From: Pseudomonas putida
Lineage (GTDB): Bacteria > Pseudomonadota > Gammaproteobacteria > Pseudomonadales > Pseudomonadaceae
Length of the DNA: 64,000 bases
Assembly (NCBI RefSeq): GCF_009883635.2
Contig: NZ_CP026115.2
Coordinates: 3,038,001-3,102,000, forward strand
Direction: 5' to 3'
The translations under genes and the position numbers were made by a program. Below the pieces are notes generated by a model, which was given only the letters and a program-made list of their open reading frames with translations, did no database searches and was not told where the DNA came from. Shown here piece after piece: positions 61,215 to 64,000 of the stretch. Position 1 is the first letter of the stretch; the number at the start of each line of letters is the position of its first letter.

Positions 61215-62025
61215 CCTTTCCCGTCCAACCCTGCCCGGCGCGCTACCGGACAAGCGCCAGGTGGCCGCATCGTTCTCCCGTGCGGCCGCCAGCTACGACA
61301 GCGTTGCGGCCCTGCAGCGTGCGGTAGGCGTGAGCCTGCTGGACCAGTTGCCGGACGACATGGCACCGACGCGCTGGCTGGACCTTGGCAGTGGCACGGG
61401 GCATTTCAGCCGGGTGCTGGGCGAACGTTTTACCCAGGCAGCCGGTGTTGCCGTGGATATCGCCGAAGGCATGCTGTGCCACGCACGTGGTGAACCGGCT
61501 GGGGCGCGGTATTACGTGGCCGGCGATGCCGAGCGCCTGCCGCTGCGTGATGCCTGTGTCGACCTGGTGTTCACCAGCCTTGCGGTGCAGTGGTGCGGTA
61601 AGTTCGCCAGTGTGCTGGACGAAGCCCGACGCGTATTGCGTCCGGGTGGAGTCCTGGCCTTCAGCAGCCTGTGCGTCGGCACCCTCGATGAGTTGCGTGC
61701 CAGCTGGCAGGCGGTGGATGGCATGGTGCATGTCAACCGTTTCCGCAGGTTTGAAGACTATCAGCGCCTTTGTGCAGCCAGTGGCCTCGTCCAGGTCAGC
61801 CTGCAGCGTCAGGCCCATGTGCTGCACTACCCCGATGTGCGCAGCCTGACTCACGAACTCAAGGCGCTCGGCGCTCACAATCTCAACCCTGGGCGGCCTT
61901 CTGGCCTGACCGGTCGTGCGCGCATGCAAGGCCTGTTGCAGGCCTATGAAGCGTTTCGCCAGCCCCAGGGGCTGCCGGCCACCTATCAGGTGGTCTATGG
62001 TGTGATGCGCAAGCCACAGGCATGA
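61207..62025 (+). CDS. bioC: Malonyl-ACP O-methyltransferase
   Basis: 272 residues from the ATG at 61207; an ATG at 61195 is in frame but less typical. SAM-dependent class I methyltransferase: motif [16 protein letters not shown] (about 56-70), [20 protein letters not shown] (motif II region) and [14 protein letters not shown]. It methylates malonyl-ACP so that fatty-acid synthesis enzymes can build pimeloyl. It overlaps bioH by 8 bases. Confidence 0.93.
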   Translation: MTDLSRPTLPGALPDKRQVAASFSRAAASYDSVAALQRAVGVSLLDQLPDDMAPTRWLDLGSGTGHFSRVLGERFTQAAGVAVDIAEGMLCHARGEPAGARYYVAGDAERLPLRDACVDLVFTSLAVQWCGKFASVLDEARRVLRPGGVLAFSSLCVGTLDELRASWQAVDGMVHVNRFRRFEDYQRLCAASGLVQVSLQRQAHVLHYPDVRSLTHELKALGAHNLNPGRPSGLTGRARMQGLLQAYEAFRQPQGLPATYQVVYGVMRKPQA

Positions 62026-62035
62026 GAGGAGCGAC

Positions 62036-62716
62036 ATGAGCCAGGCCTATTTCATAGCCGGGACCGACACCGATGTCGGCAAGACCACCATCGCGGCGGG
62101 GCTGCTGCATGCGGCACGGTTGCAGGGGCTGAGTACCTTGGGCGCGAAGCCGGTGGCTTCAGGTTGCACGATGACGCCTAAGGGCCTGCGCAATAGTGAT
62201 GCCCAGGCGCTGATCGACGAAAGCTCGGTCAAGCTCGCCTACGAAGAGGTCAACCCGTATGCCTTCGAGCCGGCCATTGCACCGCACGTGGCGGCCCGGG
62301 AGGCGGGTGTTGCGCTGGAAGTCGCCGTGTTGTCCAGGGCCATGCGCCATGTGCTGGACCAGGGGGCAGACTTCACCCTGGTCGAAGGTGCGGGCGGTTG
62401 GCGGGTACCATTGTCCAACCACGCCAACCTGTCGGACCTGGCAATTGCCCTCAAGCTGCCGGTGATTCTGGTGGTCGGGGTGCGCCTGGGCTGCATCAAC
62501 CACGCGCTGCTCAGTGCTGAAGCCATTGCTCGGGACGGGCTGCAGCTGGCGGGCTGGGTGGCGAACATCATCGAACCGCGGACTTCGCGGCTGGAGGAAA
62601 ACCTCGCCAGCCTGGCGGAGCGTTTGCCTGCGCCGTGCCTGGGGCGGGTGCCGAAGCTCAAGCAGGCTACGGCGGATGCCGTGGCGGAGCACCTGCAACT
62701 CGACTTGCTGGATTGA
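62036..62716 (+). CDS. bioD: Dethiobiotin synthetase
   Basis: 226 residues. It closes the ureido ring of dethiobiotin from 7,8-diaminopelargonate, CO2 and ATP. The P-loop is GTDTDVGKTTIAAGLL, with KPVASG and the conserved VEGAGGWRVPL. It is the last gene of the bio operon, 10 bases after bioC with a GAGAGGAGCG ribosome site. bioA is not in this cluster, as usual for Pseudomonas. Confidence 0.96.
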   Translation: MSQAYFIAGTDTDVGKTTIAAGLLHAARLQGLSTLGAKPVASGCTMTPKGLRNSDAQALIDESSVKLAYEEVNPYAFEPAIAPHVAAREAGVALEVAVLSRAMRHVLDQGADFTLVEGAGGWRVPLSNHANLSDLAIALKLPVILVVGVRLGCINHALLSAEAIARDGLQLAGWVANIIEPRTSRLEENLASLAERLPAPCLGRVPKLKQATADAVAEHLQLDLLD

Positions 62717-62840
62717 GAGCTGGCAGGTATGCCCAGGGCCTATCAAGTAGCACTGGGCCATTAGGGATTTAAACGGGCCTTTTCGCGCCTGGCCTGCTTT
62801 AATTAGCCCTGTTCATATCCAGCGTCATTGGAGTTCTGAC

Positions 62841-63137
62841 ATGGAAATCACCGGCAGCACCGCGTACTACGCCGGCCTCAACGCCATCTACAACGGCCAG
62901 AACCGCGTCGATCAGGCCGCCGGCCAGATCGCCAATGCCTCGGTCGAGCGCGCCGCCACCAGCCAGTCCAGCGACTTCCAGGCCGAGCGCCTGCGCGGGG
63001 TCGACCGCAGCCAGCAGATGGACCTGGCAACCAGCACCGTGCAATTGAACCTGGGCAAGACCGAGGTCGAACTCGGTGCAAAGGTGGCCAAGGCTTCCGA
63101 CGAAATGCTTGGGCGGTTCATCGATACCTACGCCTGA
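62841..63137 (+). CDS. Small flagellar-rod-like protein of unknown role
   Basis: 98 residues from the ATG at 62841 (TTGGAGTTCTGAC upstream). The N-terminus ITGSTAYYAGLNAIYNGQNR followed by VDQAAGQIANASV resembles the first helix of flagellar rod/hook proteins, where the ANANT-like motif is expected. The middle is polar (RAATSQSSDFQAERLRG) and the end is a helix (KTEVELGAKVAKASDEMLGR). No signal peptide. It is widespread in Pseudomonas and has its own promoter-like region. The rod similarity is a visual impression. Confidence 0.65.
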   Translation: MEITGSTAYYAGLNAIYNGQNRVDQAAGQIANASVERAATSQSSDFQAERLRGVDRSQQMDLATSTVQLNLGKTEVELGAKVAKASDEMLGRFIDTYA

Positions 63138-63160
63138 TTCCGACAGACCGACAGCTACCT

Positions 63161-63253
63161 CTGTGGGAGCGGGCTTGCCCCGCGAATGCGGCAGAACAGA
63201 CAACCTATCCTGTCTGGGCTGGCGCTTTCGCGGGTCAAGCCCGCTCCCACAGT
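63161..63253. repeat. REP pair (BIME-like inverted repeat)
   Basis: Outward copies CTGTGGGAGCGGGCTTGCCC and GGGTCAAGCCCGCTCCCACAG are near-perfect reverse complements; the centre is 38 bases. It fills part of the 302-base gap between the small gene and the acyl-CoA dehydrogenase; the rest (63260-63439) is richer in A+T and probably carries that gene's promoter. Confidence 0.88.
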
Positions 63254-63439
63254 CGTTTCTGAGGGCATTTTTGCACAATGGCATAAACGCCATCTTTCGC
63301 GGCGTAAATGGCACTATAGTCCCTCCTTGACATCGGGCGGTCCTAAACGTAAGTTTCAAACAACTGTTTGACCGAAAGCCGACAAGAGCTGGTCGGTATC
63401 AGCGGTCCCCTACCGAACTCATCACAGAGGTTCATCGCA

Positions 63440-64000
63440 ATGCCTGATTACAAAGCCCCCTTGCGTGATATTCGTTTCGTTCGCGACGAGCTGCTCGGCT
63501 ACGAGGCGCACTATCAGAGCCTGCCGGGTTGCCAGGACGCCACACCGGACATGGTCGACGCGATCCTGGAAGAAGGCGCGAAGTTCTGTGAGCAGGTGCT
63601 GTCGCCGCTGAACCGTGTCGGTGACCAGGAAGGCTGCACCTGGAGCGAGTCGGGCGTGAAGACCCCGACCGGTTTCAAGGCTGCCTACGAGCAGTTCGTG
63701 GAAGGTGGCTGGCCGAGCCTGGCGCATGACGTCGAGCACGGCGGCCAGGGCCTGCCAGAGTCGCTGGGCCTGGCCCTGAGCGAAATGGTCGGCGGTTCCA
63801 ACTGGTCGTGGGGCATGTACCCAGGCCTGTCCCACGGCGCGATGAACACCATCTCCGCGCACGGCACCGCCGAGCAACAGCACACCTACCTGACCAAACT
63901 GGTGTCCGGCGAGTGGACCGGCACCATGTGCCTGACCGAGCCACACTGCGGTACCGACCTGGGCATGCTGCGCACCAAGGCCGAGCCACAGGCCGACGGC
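63440..64000 (+). CDS. Acyl-CoA dehydrogenase family protein (N-terminal part, cut by window edge)
   Basis: 187 residues visible, beginning [20 protein letters not shown] after an ACAGAGG site. The N-terminal helical domain is followed by the flavin segment [20 protein letters not shown], with the TEP..G-D pattern of acyl-CoA dehydrogenases. The 60-residue lead and overall form fit the long (about 600-residue) DmdC/FadE-like group used for odd or phenylacyl-CoA substrates in P. putida. The catalytic base lies beyond the right edge, so chain-length specificity cannot be judged. Confidence 0.9.
   Translation, partial: MPDYKAPLRDIRFVRDELLGYEAHYQSLPGCQDATPDMVDAILEEGAKFCEQVLSPLNRVGDQEGCTWSESGVKTPTGFKAAYEQFVEGGWPSLAHDVEHGGQGLPESLGLALSEMVGGSNWSWGMYPGLSHGAMNTISAHGTAEQQHTYLTKLVSGEWTGTMCLTEPHCGTDLGMLRTKAEPQADG

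Overview
This window is chromosomal DNA from a GC-rich Pseudomonas, most likely the P. putida group. The basis is the gene content and order (sarcosine oxidase cluster, pyruvate dehydrogenase, LPS core genes, glcB, bio operon), the codon usage, and many copies of the roughly 35-bp REP palindrome (core GGGAGCGGGCTTG followed by a CCCGCGAA motif) typical of P. putida intergenic regions. The assignment comes from recognition of sequence and gene order; no database search was run.

Layout. (1) 1-3337: a chemoreceptor cut by the left edge and preceded by a sigma-28 type promoter, a two-gene zapA-like cell-division cassette, and a second chemoreceptor. (2) 3473-13771: threonine aldolase, then glyA-soxBDAG-purU and fdhA. 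This module oxidises sarcosine and handles the resulting glycine, one-carbon units and formaldehyde. (3) 13814-15759: a small accessory patch with a truncated RHS-core protein, two small unknown genes and an orphan RHS-core protein with a membrane-spanning C-terminus. (4) 16004-21569: housekeeping genes (secreted DUF2780 protein, permease, acyltransferase, retropepsin-like protein, GST, msrA) separated by REP pairs and a 300-bp inverted repeat. (5) 21714-28954: a DipA-like c-di-GMP phosphodiesterase, aceF and aceE. (6) 29338-39343: glnE, then a tightly overlapping LPS-core operon waaF-waaC-waaG-waaP plus three further kinase-fold proteins. (7) 39304-47714: an iron block on the minus strand: ECF sigma factor, FecR-like anti-sigma factor, TonB receptor with signalling domain, PepSY membrane protein, a 61-residue membrane protein and, last and in the same direction, a 945-residue protein of the dermonecrotic-toxin-like (DUF6543-type) kind. 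(8) 47855-57404: a DnaQ-type exonuclease paired with a cNMP/CBS/nucleotidyltransferase protein, a stand-alone receiver, malate synthase G, a GcvR-like ACT protein, RarD, SrkA and a ModE-type regulator. (9) 57431-62716: comF divergent from bioB-bioF-bioH-bioC-bioD, with a clear BirA-type operator between them. (10) 62841 to the end: a small flagellar-rod-like protein and an acyl-CoA dehydrogenase cut by the right edge.

The most interesting parts are the toxin-like gene placed behind an iron-uptake operon with its ribosome-binding site inside a hairpin, the RHS fragments beside fdhA, the duplicated-looking zapA cassette, a pair of operator-like motifs shared by the aceEF and glcB upstream regions, and two DnaA boxes plus a palindrome in a convergent intergenic region. 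No tRNA, rRNA, CRISPR array or intact insertion sequence was seen.
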